IMG/VR virus record: IMGVR_UViG_3300020020_000005
Location: 1-59,887 of that record
Reading direction: 5' to 3' (one strand)
Length of the DNA stretch: 59,887 nucleotides
Source of the DNA: a virus
This document shows positions 25,301-33,591 of the stretch, piece by piece. Position 1 is the first letter of the stretch. Each line of letters starts with the position of its first letter. The notes beneath the pieces were generated by a model that had not been told where the DNA came from, made no database searches, and saw nothing but the letters and a program-made list of their open reading frames with translations. Both the position numbers and the translations under genes were made by a program.

Positions 25301-28300
25301 ATTTCGCAAACGTCGATGCTTATAGGCATCTGCGCATTAGTGAGCGTGCTGGGACAACATATTTCGAGTCGGCACCGAGTACCGCTGCTAACCCGCCGAC
25401 TGAAGGCCAGTGGGTCGTCCGGCATTCTGTTGCTACAAGCACACTGCCAATCGACGTATCGTCGTGTCAGTTCGTCGCCTGGGTATACACGAACAGCGCG
25501 GGCACGGTTTCGCAGCCTGCACAGATCGATGGGCTCAACATTGCCACTGCCCCCATCACTGCGGTGGACGTACCGTCGGTTGCGGACCCGTCTTCCTTCG
25601 CGCTTGTGCCTACGGCAACGACAGCCAGGTTCGGCTACGCTAGCGTCGCCGGCCCGGTCCTGTACGCGGTTTCAACACCTGGGACTACCAACCCCCTTAC
25701 CCGTACAACGATCGCGTTGCCTGGCGCGTTTTCGCAAGCCTACGCCCCGAATACTGTGGACCTGGCTGGCTACACAAGCCAGGCCGTCCCGACAACGTAC
25801 CTCTACAGCCCGACAGCTGCCACGGTATCGCTCGGACGGGTCTATGCTTCTGCTGCCCTGCCGCCGACCTATACGTTCAGCACAGGGTTTGCAGGCGACA
25901 CCGTCACGTCCTTCTCGATTGCGACTCCTGCAACATACAGTGCCGTATACGCACTGTCCACGACAAGCATAGTAAGAGCTGCTATTGCGGTGACATCCGC
26001 GGCCTTGCCAGCGGAATACACACTCGCTCCTCAGGCTGCCACGGTATCGCTCGGACGAGTTTACACATCCGCGGCGCTGCCGACATCGTTCTTCTTCAAC
26101 AACACGATTGAACCTGTTGTAGGGTTTGCTCGACTCAGCGCCGCGACTGCAAGCGCGTACAGCCTGGGCGGTGTTGCCACGACAGCACGTTTCGCCAGGT
26201 TGTCTATTGCGATGCAGGCAGTCTACGATACGGCTGCGCTGTCTGCTACCGTATCGCTCGGACGGGTCTACACATCGGTTGCGTTGCCGACATCGTTCTT
26301 CCTAAACTGGACGATTGAAACTGGCTGGCAGTTCGCGCACGTTACTAGAGCGCTGCCCGCGACGTACACCGCGGCATTCACGGCAGCGACAGACACGGCA
26401 ATAGCGCAGATAGTCTCGATTGCGCTTGAAGCGATATATAGCCACACGGCACCGAACACGGTTGATGTCATCACGTTGGCCGCGGCCGGTGCCGCACAGA
26501 CCGCGACATATACCAGCATCGCGCATGAAGCGTATGCTTATGTATTGCGCCCATCGGTTGCGTTGCCTGTCGCCTTCGCCGGTGTTGTCGGGACACCTAC
26601 GACGACTCGAGCCTCGCGAGTCACGTATGCGTTGCCGACAGAGTTCAATACACAAGCGTATCCGACGAATATTGCCGGTGCCGCAGTTGTACGGCATAGC
26701 AGCGTTGCTGAGCCCACGACGTTCAAGCTCAGTGGTGCGTGGGGCGGTAGTGCAGTTAACAGCAACTCGATTGCCACGGGTATTACGTATAGCCTGGCGC
26801 CGGCATTGGCTACAGCGACGCCGTCGAAGAACTCGATTGCTGTACCGGCGAACTATGCTCAGATTCCTTCGGACACATGGTCTGGACGTGAAAAGATATC
26901 GGCAGCACTGCCTGCGACATACGCTATTGCCTCACCAGCAACGAACTCGTTTGCCTCAGTCAAGTATGTCTCTGCAGCACTGCCTACATCGTTCCTGCTC
27001 ACCCCGACAGCGACGGGTGTGCGGCGCGGCTATGCGACGCCGGCAGTTTCAGCCAGGTACCTGCAAGAGGGTTGGAGTACAGCGGACTATGCAGACAGTG
27101 AGATCAAGCCACCGCTTGTCTACCCGGTGCCAGTCGTCCGGCCGGTGTTGTCCGACGCACAGTTCGATGCGTGGCTTAGCGATGAGCGTGCGCTTCGTGT
27201 TACGTTGATCGAGACGAAGTGCATTGACGCCGTGACGGGTGTGACAGAGCTTGTGTACTTCGCATCGCATGGTTTCGTCACGAAATATGAAGATGGTTCG
27301 CCAACATTCTATGCGCCGCTGATGCGCGGAGGTCTTGATTTCGCGCAGACACTCGATCTTGATTTAAGCGGCAACGAATCGTATGGTGACATCGAGCTAG
27401 ACAATTCAACAGGTGAGCTTGATTGGATGTTTGACCGCGTGTGGCTGTATCAAGAGTTCAAAGCCTACATCGGTGATGCGGATTGGCCGCGCAGGGACTT
27501 CCGGCAAATCTTCGATGGCACGATTGAAGACATTGATAGCAGCCAGCGCGACACCGTGAACGTGCGGCTGCGCGATAAACTCTATCGCCTCGAGATGCCG
27601 CTGCACGAATATAAGATGCTAGGCGGCGGACCCAATCTTGATCGGCTTGTGCCGTTTACGGCCGGCGAATGCCACAACATAACACCGTTACTGTCGAACG
27701 CGAACACGTTGACTTATGTGTGGCATCCAAGAAGCGCGGAGAAGAATATCGAGGTGCGGGACAACGGCATCCCTGTGTCGTTCACTGAGGTTGTCGGCGG
27801 CTTCACGTTAGCCAAGCAGCCCTATGGACGCATCACCTGCAGCGTGCAAGGTGACAGAGTCACGACGGGCTATTTCAGCACAGGCTACACCAACACCGTC
27901 GGTAAGCTCGTGCTGCACATGATGCTTGAGTGGGGTACGGAAGTCGCTCATCGTTTCACGATCAACGATATTGACATCGACAACTTCACCGCGTTCGAGG
28001 CTGCCAACAAATATGCTGTCGGATTGTATTCAACAGAGCGGTTAACTGTGCGCGCTGCATGTCAGCAATTAGCCGCGTCCGTAGGTGCACGCCTTACGAT
28101 GACAGCGCTCGGTAAAGCGCAACTCGTGAAGCTGCAACTGCCGCCGCCAGCGACGCAGCCAAATCTATTGTTCAATGGTGACTTCTCATCGGGCATGAGC
28201 GGCTGGTCGTATAGCGGCACGTCCGGTGGCATCGTGGAAGCAGCATCGGGCATCAACCTCAATGAGGTATGGTATCCACCGGGCAAGTATGTATTCTGGA

Positions 28301-29172
28301 TGCGTCAAGATGGATCGAAGAACAATCAGAACTCTTACATCGAGTACATCGGCAAGGCAATTCCTGTCGAGGCGAACAAGCGATACACCATCAGCGCCTA
28401 CACAGGCGCGCACCGTTGCAAGGTTCAGATTGTCTTCTGGGAATATAGCGCGACAGGTGTATTGCTTCGTTCGTCTGTTCAAGCTCCATCGGCATTCAAT
28501 GACGGGGAATTTCAAGGCGGCAATACGATGGCCGCTTTCAAGCACGTTTTCGATTATGCGACAACGGGTGCGGACACAGCGTATATCCGGCCGCTGATGC
28601 GCAAGTGGGATACCTATGCTGGTGCGGTGCCGTTCGACTCTTATATGTTCGTCACGGACGTTGTGATCGAGAGTTCAGATAACGTGAACGCGTTGATCGA
28701 GGTAGGTGAGTCGGACATGGTGTCGGGTTCTCTGCACATTGCGGACCGTTTGCCCATTGTGCCAGGTGCACGCCTGGGCTACTGCAAGAATTGGACAGTG
28801 CAAGAGGACACTGCGCAGGGTGTGCCAGAAGATCACAAGGCAATGTATGCGCGAGAGTGGCTGAGCGTTCTTGTCACTGAGCCAGCGCTCCGCGACAAGT
28901 ATGAGGTGTGGGGTGAGCCAGAGCAGGAAAACTGTTTGCTGCTTGAAAGTGCAAGTGCCACGACAGAATGCAGTCGTCGTGTGAACTTGCGCTCGACGCA
29001 GCGTCACATCTATGAATACATTGGCTTTGCGAACCTCATGTTCACGCCAGTAGGCGCGCCCATGAAGCTAACTCACCGGCGTTTCAATTTGTCCGGCGGC
29101 AAGATCGGACAAGTTGTTTCGGTCGCTGTAAACTGGCAAACGTCCCAGGTCACAATCAGGGTTCTAATCTAA
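22336..29172 (+). CDS. Giant tail hub and adhesin protein, 2278 aa
   Basis: Largest gene. Residues 1-215 form a beta-rich domain. About 225-460 and 1085-1570 are degenerate alanine/threonine-rich repeats around the pattern SxALPxxYxxxP. Two copies of a module of about 170 residues lie at about 455-830 (QNWN or QNWG, then VLYVWRPSTQQVV). A laminin-G-like domain spans about 865-1070 (FEAGPDPEKWTVVNWDG). A hub-like part follows from about 1600 (EIKPPLVYPVPVV, DAQFDAWLSDER). A carbohydrate-binding-like domain at about 1942-2112 (NLLFNGDFSSGMSGWSYSG) is inserted before the hub's last 160 residues. The product probably builds the tail tip and binds the host surface. Confidence 0.7.
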   Translation: MATIFHQGGFGTTSANVVNTPSYPVTFTPAADTLLVVFIGVSGNITPTENVVSNIGGLTFTKVPGSDVTNTDDLRKSSMWVANQLTTAVSTTISYVSNIAHTSGYVEVFGISGMSRVGLDAVRQIATAQTPAFNTAITATFPGPALTTNPLAIGFNATQGSGNPTVASAGWETAAGALWSTNSPASRYISYWRSGGFSAASEVMPSYGSPRSAVMIELDASPSGPVGANTPSTADTQVFEPMVPFAAADIVTKFSAALAVTPAYAVAGAAATSTVTRAPVLTTSVADPAVFAATPTAATATVSKVYTSVALPFAHATTLIASKDHVATGAAPFTHVPMAPADATGTKAIGIVNIESIALPAVYLTTPALATSSRQAYSIATPYTYSATPAATVSTAARVFISSADATVFAPLVPTPTNVNLTSAASPASFALVPSLIDVFFSGVTSLYCVTDPTIDSPPGALRATNLPKALNNVAPGSAIEGTLSSFWGGVGNVVDRVVTSQATTAQQSHFFGRFTSRPLAAQTIHAQNWNYAFVVAAANLDANTYFWPVMYVWRPSTQQVVGHIFDAAANASTAWPATITTAPTRNIPGARVEAQEGDLLIVECWAVSTSSTGIARLQTWRMTANTSRIISQYKLLYKPTSILYFRADAPPVSPTAGEKATYLPLAQNVNWSGIANEGLLSETMVQAPVGRTISTIATTNPQSLYYGRHSSLPLAAQTIPAQNWGWEVSCGTTHANCHIWHWPVLYVWRPSTQQVVQYILNASADTGAEWRVGVDPLLNQQFAGESATVEAGDILVCEVWGVARQSAATSYGPMVWTTAINSSLVSPFKLEYYTGVTAITSNAAPATYELVEADATGTITLPTRALIETFQENFEAGPDPEKWTVVNWDGSVAFTGGVGVFTVTNGIAGAQALAESKPYFDLRGSGVFARLVQPFRQVGDPPDNDFSFGVKSPGNNTVAFSFSTSGRLRIIKFTNGVWGEVFLLTTSYFANVDAYRHLRISERAGTTYFESAPSTAANPPTEGQWVVRHSVATSTLPIDVSSCQFVAWVYTNSAGTVSQPAQIDGLNIATAPITAVDVPSVADPSSFALVPTATTARFGYASVAGPVLYAVSTPGTTNPLTRTTIALPGAFSQAYAPNTVDLAGYTSQAVPTTYLYSPTAATVSLGRVYASAALPPTYTFSTGFAGDTVTSFSIATPATYSAVYALSTTSIVRAAIAVTSAALPAEYTLAPQAATVSLGRVYTSAALPTSFFFNNTIEPVVGFARLSAATASAYSLGGVATTARFARLSIAMQAVYDTAALSATVSLGRVYTSVALPTSFFLNWTIETGWQFAHVTRALPATYTAAFTAATDTAIAQIVSIALEAIYSHTAPNTVDVITLAAAGAAQTATYTSIAHEAYAYVLRPSVALPVAFAGVVGTPTTTRASRVTYALPTEFNTQAYPTNIAGAAVVRHSSVAEPTTFKLSGAWGGSAVNSNSIATGITYSLAPALATATPSKNSIAVPANYAQIPSDTWSGREKISAALPATYAIASPATNSFASVKYVSAALPTSFLLTPTATGVRRGYATPAVSARYLQEGWSTADYADSEIKPPLVYPVPVVRPVLSDAQFDAWLSDERALRVTLIETKCIDAVTGVTELVYFASHGFVTKYEDGSPTFYAPLMRGGLDFAQTLDLDLSGNESYGDIELDNSTGELDWMFDRVWLYQEFKAYIGDADWPRRDFRQIFDGTIEDIDSSQRDTVNVRLRDKLYRLEMPLHEYKMLGGGPNLDRLVPFTAGECHNITPLLSNANTLTYVWHPRSAEKNIEVRDNGIPVSFTEVVGGFTLAKQPYGRITCSVQGDRVTTGYFSTGYTNTVGKLVLHMMLEWGTEVAHRFTINDIDIDNFTAFEAANKYAVGLYSTERLTVRAACQQLAASVGARLTMTALGKAQLVKLQLPPPATQPNLLFNGDFSSGMSGWSYSGTSGGIVEAASGINLNEVWYPPGKYVFWMRQDGSKNNQNSYIEYIGKAIPVEANKRYTISAYTGAHRCKVQIVFWEYSATGVLLRSSVQAPSAFNDGEFQGGNTMAAFKHVFDYATTGADTAYIRPLMRKWDTYAGAVPFDSYMFVTDVVIESSDNVNALIEVGESDMVSGSLHIADRLPIVPGARLGYCKNWTVQEDTAQGVPEDHKAMYAREWLSVLVTEPALRDKYEVWGEPEQENCLLLESASATTECSRRVNLRSTQRHIYEYIGFANLMFTPVGAPMKLTHRRFNLSGGKIGQVVSVAVNWQTSQVTIRVLI
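25816..26316 (+). repeat. Three near-identical coding repeats in the tail adhesin
   Basis: The segment encoding TVSLGRVYxSxALPxxF is repeated with starts near 25822, 26041 and 26248, with spacing of 73 and 69 codons. DNA identity (CACGGTATCGCTCGGACGG core) is much higher here than in the surrounding degenerate repeats, so duplication or gene conversion is recent. Confidence 0.75.
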
Positions 29173-29681
29173 TGGCCGTCACAGTTAACGAACGCGACAA
29201 GATCATGCAGACATCGCCTGCGCGCATAGTGCCAGTGCAGCCTGCAGATCAAATTGTCGTGGAAGGGTATACCGGCATCAAACTGGTGAGCGATGTCTCT
29301 ATCTGGAATGCAGCACCGGCATCGTCGCCATATCGCATTCAACCCGGTAATGGTCTGCAACGCGAGACGCTATCAGTGCAGCTCACCGGCATCGCGCCGG
29401 GTACAGCTATCACATGGGAAATAGGAAGCTATGCACAGGCGTGGAATGAAGCGACGCAAAGTTATGTGATCACATGGTTCTCGGTGACGCCGGTGACGGA
29501 TCATGGCATTCTTCTTACACCGGGCGGCAATCCAAACATGGTGCGGACCATCGAGATGACTAGCTATCCGCGCTCACAGGCTTTCCCAGGCAAGTACGGC
29601 ACTTTCAACGGCGGTGTGCGCGTTAGAGCAATATGGGCAACTAAGTTATTCGAAAGCGTCAAGGGCATCATTCAACACTAG
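29172..29681 (+). CDS. Tail-tip region protein, 169 aa
   Basis: Starts by overlapping the stop of the giant tail gene (TAATG). Beta-rich with the segments VSDVSIWNAAPASSPYRIQPGNG and TWEIGSYAQAWNEATQSYVITW. I do not recognise a family. Position suggests a tail-tip or baseplate component. Confidence 0.65.
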   Translation: MAVTVNERDKIMQTSPARIVPVQPADQIVVEGYTGIKLVSDVSIWNAAPASSPYRIQPGNGLQRETLSVQLTGIAPGTAITWEIGSYAQAWNEATQSYVITWFSVTPVTDHGILLTPGGNPNMVRTIEMTSYPRSQAFPGKYGTFNGGVRVRAIWATKLFESVKGIIQH

Positions 29682-29688
29682 GATCATC

Positions 29689-30543
29689 GTGAGCAATATT
29701 CGCATCGTCTGGGACAACGCAATCGACCGCGCCACGCTTGCTGCGTCGAGTGAGTCCGGCTCACTCGTGGCCGCTAACCTGTTGTCGAACCTCAAGGCTA
29801 AGGTCTGGCGCTCTGTCAACACGAACGCCGGTGTTGTCTGTACCTGGCCAAAGCCCGAAACAGTGAGCTGCGTCGTGGCAGCATTCAACAACCTCACCGC
29901 ACAGGCCACTATGCGCGTCTTCGGGTACACATGGGAGACAGACCCAATGCCTGTGTTCGACACCGGCGCAGTCGAGTGTGCAGCGGCTCCGGGCTTAGGA
30001 CAGTTCATGTGGGGTGCCCCATTGGGCGAGAATTTCTATCAGCGTGGCGGTGCCTCTCTGTTCGCCTACGGCTACGGTGGCTATGGGGTTGTCTGGATAC
30101 CTGGCAACTATGCCGTGCGCAAACTCGAGGTTCACATCTTCGACCTGGACAATCCCGACACCTATCTCGAGGTCGGCAGGTTGATTGCCGGTCCGGTCTG
30201 GTCGCCGCGGTACAACTTCAACTTCGGACACAGCGTCACCTTCGTGGACTCAAGCAAGAACAAGCGCACTGAGTCCGGCGACTTGCGCGGTGAACGTGGA
30301 CCGAAGTGGAAGCGCATTGAGTTTGAACTTAGCAACATGGACAGCGAAGATCGTGCGGCCATGCTACGGCTTATAAGATTGAACGGCGTAACGGAACCGT
30401 TGTTCGTTAGTCTGTTCCCGGAGAGCGACGACACACTGCTCGAGCAGAGTTATCAACTGTGGGGCAAGTTCGCCGACAACGCATCACTGTCTCAGCCCAA
30501 TTATGATGTCTATGCTACACGAGTAGCGATGGAGGAAGTGTGA
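29689..30543 (+). CDS. Tail-tip region protein, 284 aa
   Basis: GTG start at 29689 is chosen because the upstream part of the frame overlaps the previous gene. The protein begins MSNIRIVWDNAIDRATLAAS and includes a beta-rich carbohydrate-binding-like portion (FDLDNPDTYLEVGRLIAGP) typical of phage tail proteins that sit next to the hub. Overlaps the next gene by one base. Confidence 0.65.
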   Translation: MSNIRIVWDNAIDRATLAASSESGSLVAANLLSNLKAKVWRSVNTNAGVVCTWPKPETVSCVVAAFNNLTAQATMRVFGYTWETDPMPVFDTGAVECAAAPGLGQFMWGAPLGENFYQRGGASLFAYGYGGYGVVWIPGNYAVRKLEVHIFDLDNPDTYLEVGRLIAGPVWSPRYNFNFGHSVTFVDSSKNKRTESGDLRGERGPKWKRIEFELSNMDSEDRAAMLRLIRLNGVTEPLFVSLFPESDDTLLEQSYQLWGKFADNASLSQPNYDVYATRVAMEEV

Positions 30544-30941
30544 TGGCTACACGCCCCTTTGAATATGGTCGCAGAGACTACATCTCGAGGTTGAATGATA
30601 TCTACAACTCCGGCCTCCCGCGCGTGCGTGCTGACCCAGCGGACCCAGACTCGCCCGGTGTTGATGTCTCGGCAAGTAGACAGATGCGTCTGGGCGACAA
30701 CGGCTGTATCGTCGATGTCAGAGCGAGCTGCACCATTACCTTTCATGCGGAGTGCCTTGTGGATGGCTTTTCAATCTTCGTCAATGCTATTGCAGGTACG
30801 GCGACCATCAACCCTGTTGCCGCTGGCGGTGTGACCTTTGTCGACGGCACAGCAACGAACAAGACGATCACTGCCGGCAACGCCGCAATCATCTCGAGTA
30901 ACGGTATCGGCTTCCGTATCTTTCGCATGTCTGCGGTGTAA
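30543..30941 (+). CDS. Tail-tip region protein, 132 aa
   Basis: The start overlaps the previous stop (TGATG). The C-terminal half is a repetitive beta structure (TITFHAECLVDGFSIFVNA..., ending in IISSNGIGFRIFRMSAV), like small decorating domains of tail fibres. Function not known. Confidence 0.6.
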   Translation: MATRPFEYGRRDYISRLNDIYNSGLPRVRADPADPDSPGVDVSASRQMRLGDNGCIVDVRASCTITFHAECLVDGFSIFVNAIAGTATINPVAAGGVTFVDGTATNKTITAGNAAIISSNGIGFRIFRMSAV

Positions 30942-30950
30942 GGTCACATC

Positions 30951-32954
30951 ATGTCTCGTCGTCCCTTCTCGACTAGTCCGATCAAGCCACCGCGTCCATG
31001 GTTCCCGGAGAACGCTCCGCCGACGAACACTGTTCCGTCTGGGCAGACCGGGTACGTGAGTTCATCGAAGTATTTTACGGAGGCCGGTGGCAACCGGCTA
31101 CTGCTGCGCGACGTCGATACGCCACTGGTAACGGCTACATTGACGACGACGAACGGGACACTCTCGGTTGTTCAGAATCCAGGTGTGATTGTTTCGCACA
31201 ATGGGACAAATCGGGTCATCGTCGTCGGCTCAGTGGACAACATCAACAGGGCCATGAATGGTATGCGTCTGGACCCGGAGACGGGATTCAGTGGCACTGC
31301 GGTTGTTACTCTGCGTACCAGCGACGGCCATACACCTATCTCGAACAGCTTCACCGTCGCAATCTCCGGTGTTGCCCCGCCGCCGCCTCCGCAGCCGCCA
31401 ATGAATTATGTTGACCCTGCTGCAAGGTCAACGGCGTACGAAACCAATTACACGTTCCCGGCGAACAGTATCAGTGTATACGATGCAGACTCGCCGAACG
31501 TTACTGTGACGCTTGCCGTGACGGGCGGCACCGCAGCGATCTACACCGCGGGCGGCTCGGTGCTTACTGGCAACGGTTCGCCTAACGTCACAATCTCTGG
31601 CACGCAGGCACAGGTCAACACCGCACTCAACTCGATGGTGTTCATGCCGACAACGACCTTCTCTGGCGTTGCACGGATTACGATGACGACTTCGGACGGT
31701 TCACTTACCGATAGCGACGTCATCCAGATTGTTGTGCGCTCACCTGCATTGGCCCCGACCAATATTGTCCCAGGCCCGCAAGTCACGCCAAGGAATACAC
31801 CGATTCAACTTCGTTCATATCCTAATAACACTGAATTCAGAGTCGCCTCTGCATACAAGCCATCGTTGGAAACAAGGTTCAAGTGCTTCAACGGGACATT
31901 GAGGATCGAAATTGGCGGAACACAGGGTGCGCTTCTGGCAGACGGTTTTCCTGCCAAAATTGTCTATGGCTATTGGACCTATTGGAGCACGCAGGTCATT
32001 ACAGAAGTGACAATGAGTATGTATGCCATTGGTTTGCTCAGTATGCGCAACTCGGGCAATGGGTTGGACAACGGTGCTGTGTCATGGCCGACTCCTGGCT
32101 GGCCGTTGGCACTCGATGTGCAGACGGTCCGGGCACGCGGACAGAAGGTGCTTGTTGTCATAGGAGATGACACGCACAAGTTCTATTACACGACGCGTCA
32201 GCAATCGACAAACCTGTTGAATTCAATCAGAGAGTATGCCAACGCGTTAGGCGGCATCGACGGCATTGACTTCCAATGCTTTGATGGTGCTCCTGTAGGC
32301 ACGTTGCTCGGGCCAGAAGCAATCTATATTGCGCAGCAGTTGAGAGCGGAATACGGACCAAACTTTGCGATTGTGTTGTCGTTCCGTGGGTGGAATGAGC
32401 CCATGAAGAATTTGGCAATCGCACTATTTAACGCGAACTGTCTGACATGGCTTCAGTGTCTATATCTTGATTGGTCGGGAAACAAGAACGCGACTGCGGT
32501 GATCAATACGACTCAGATGATCTTCAATGACACGGGTATAACCGGGACGAAGATGGTTCTAGGTTTGTCGTCTAACTATGACTACGCAAACAACCTGACT
32601 CTTGCGGAATGCACGCGTGAATGGGACGCAGCCGTTACGGCAACACCGTCGCTGCGTGGCGTAGGCTGCTTCACCACTGAGACAGATGCGATGGCTCCGT
32701 CCTATGGGGCATTCGCGGGCACATTTAAGAATCAAAAATTCGGGGTCGCTGGTGTGGCTCCACAGGGACCAGGCATCACGGGACAAGACACGAAGGAAGT
32801 TGTCGCCGTTGGAAACTTGAGTCAGATCAATTATGCAATTGGCTGGATGACCTACACGCCGGACCCGGCTTACTTTGGTTCGGACACTATCACGATGACG
32901 ACGAGCGACGGCACGCTGTCGGACGTGGATACGATGCCGATCACAGTGACGTGA
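30951..32954 (+). CDS. Adhesin with cadherin-like repeats and an inserted GH18-like domain
   Basis: 667 aa. Two cadherin-like repeats, each ending in TSDG, cover about residues 40-265. A third repeat begins at about 300-325 (CFNGTLRIEI) and is completed only at about 600-667 (GPGITGQDTKEVVAVGNLSQ through MTTSDGTLSD). Between its halves lies a TIM-barrel-like domain resembling glycoside hydrolase family 18 (KIVYGYWTYWS, KVLVVIGDD). The family motif DGxDxDxE appears as DGIDFQCF at 437-444, so the catalytic Glu is replaced by Phe. I infer a sugar-binding pseudo-enzyme on the tail. Confidence 0.65.
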   Translation: MSRRPFSTSPIKPPRPWFPENAPPTNTVPSGQTGYVSSSKYFTEAGGNRLLLRDVDTPLVTATLTTTNGTLSVVQNPGVIVSHNGTNRVIVVGSVDNINRAMNGMRLDPETGFSGTAVVTLRTSDGHTPISNSFTVAISGVAPPPPPQPPMNYVDPAARSTAYETNYTFPANSISVYDADSPNVTVTLAVTGGTAAIYTAGGSVLTGNGSPNVTISGTQAQVNTALNSMVFMPTTTFSGVARITMTTSDGSLTDSDVIQIVVRSPALAPTNIVPGPQVTPRNTPIQLRSYPNNTEFRVASAYKPSLETRFKCFNGTLRIEIGGTQGALLADGFPAKIVYGYWTYWSTQVITEVTMSMYAIGLLSMRNSGNGLDNGAVSWPTPGWPLALDVQTVRARGQKVLVVIGDDTHKFYYTTRQQSTNLLNSIREYANALGGIDGIDFQCFDGAPVGTLLGPEAIYIAQQLRAEYGPNFAIVLSFRGWNEPMKNLAIALFNANCLTWLQCLYLDWSGNKNATAVINTTQMIFNDTGITGTKMVLGLSSNYDYANNLTLAECTREWDAAVTATPSLRGVGCFTTETDAMAPSYGAFAGTFKNQKFGVAGVAPQGPGITGQDTKEVVAVGNLSQINYAIGWMTYTPDPAYFGSDTITMTTSDGTLSDVDTMPITVT

Positions 32955-33286
32955 TGTGGGAAGACATCCAACAATGGGGTTTGCGTCTAGCCGGTGTTGC
33001 CGGTGCTTTGGTGTCGATGCGATTTGTCAGCGGCACGCTTTCAGAGCGCATTCCAATGTTTATCGGCGGTGCGTTCTTCTCGTTCTATGCTACTGAGTGG
33101 ACATCACAGTGGCTAGCGCTGCCTGAAGGGCTCACCGGCTTCTTGCTTGGCTTGTTCGGTATGTCGGTGCTCAATCGTGTGTGGGAGTGGATGCAGGCAA
33201 CAACTGTTGTGCGTGATTTTCTCGATGCGTGGTTTCGCAAAAGCACACCGCCACCATTGCCCCCGAAGAAGGACGACGAGCGATGA
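32954..33286 (+). CDS. Putative holin, 110 aa
   Basis: Contains about three hydrophobic segments (LRLAGVAGALVSMRFV, PMFIGGAFFSFYATEW, EGLTGFLLGLFGMSVL) and a charged C-terminal tail (PPPLPPKKDDER), the layout of phage holins. It directly precedes a second membrane protein and the endolysin. ATG overlaps the adhesin stop (TGATG). Confidence 0.75.
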   Translation: MWEDIQQWGLRLAGVAGALVSMRFVSGTLSERIPMFIGGAFFSFYATEWTSQWLALPEGLTGFLLGLFGMSVLNRVWEWMQATTVVRDFLDAWFRKSTPPPLPPKKDDER

Positions 33287-33591
33287 GCGACTACTTCACT
33301 GAACCTAACTTCACGGCGCTGTGCTGGTTGTTCGTTGGCATCTCTGCCATTGTTGCAGAGTTCGCTGGCGCTGTGCGCAAGACAGTCGCGGAATGCATTG
33401 CGTTAGGTGTCATCAGCCTGGGCGCGTTCTCGCGGGCTTACTATGTGTTCATGCGACAAGAGATACTGCCTGACGGCTTTTGGATTGCAGTCGCGCTCGC
33501 GTTCTACTGCCTCACGATGTGGTACAAAATGCTGTGGGTCGTTCCGCATCGTCCTGACTACAAGCCGCCGCGCAAGTCGAAGTTCTACTGA
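33283..33591 (+). CDS. Second holin-like membrane protein, 102 aa
   Basis: Three hydrophobic segments (LCWLFVGISAIVAEFAG, TVAECIALGVISLGAF, FWIAVALAFYCLTMWYKML) and a basic end. Overlaps both neighbours in the lysis cassette. It could be an antiholin or co-holin of the protein before it. Confidence 0.7.
   Translation: MSDYFTEPNFTALCWLFVGISAIVAEFAGAVRKTVAECIALGVISLGAFSRAYYVFMRQEILPDGFWIAVALAFYCLTMWYKMLWVVPHRPDYKPPRKSKFY

Noticed and set aside
25316-25972. 218-codon + strand open frame
   Set aside because: Alternate frame of the giant tail gene, arginine-rich and low complexity, no ribosome site.
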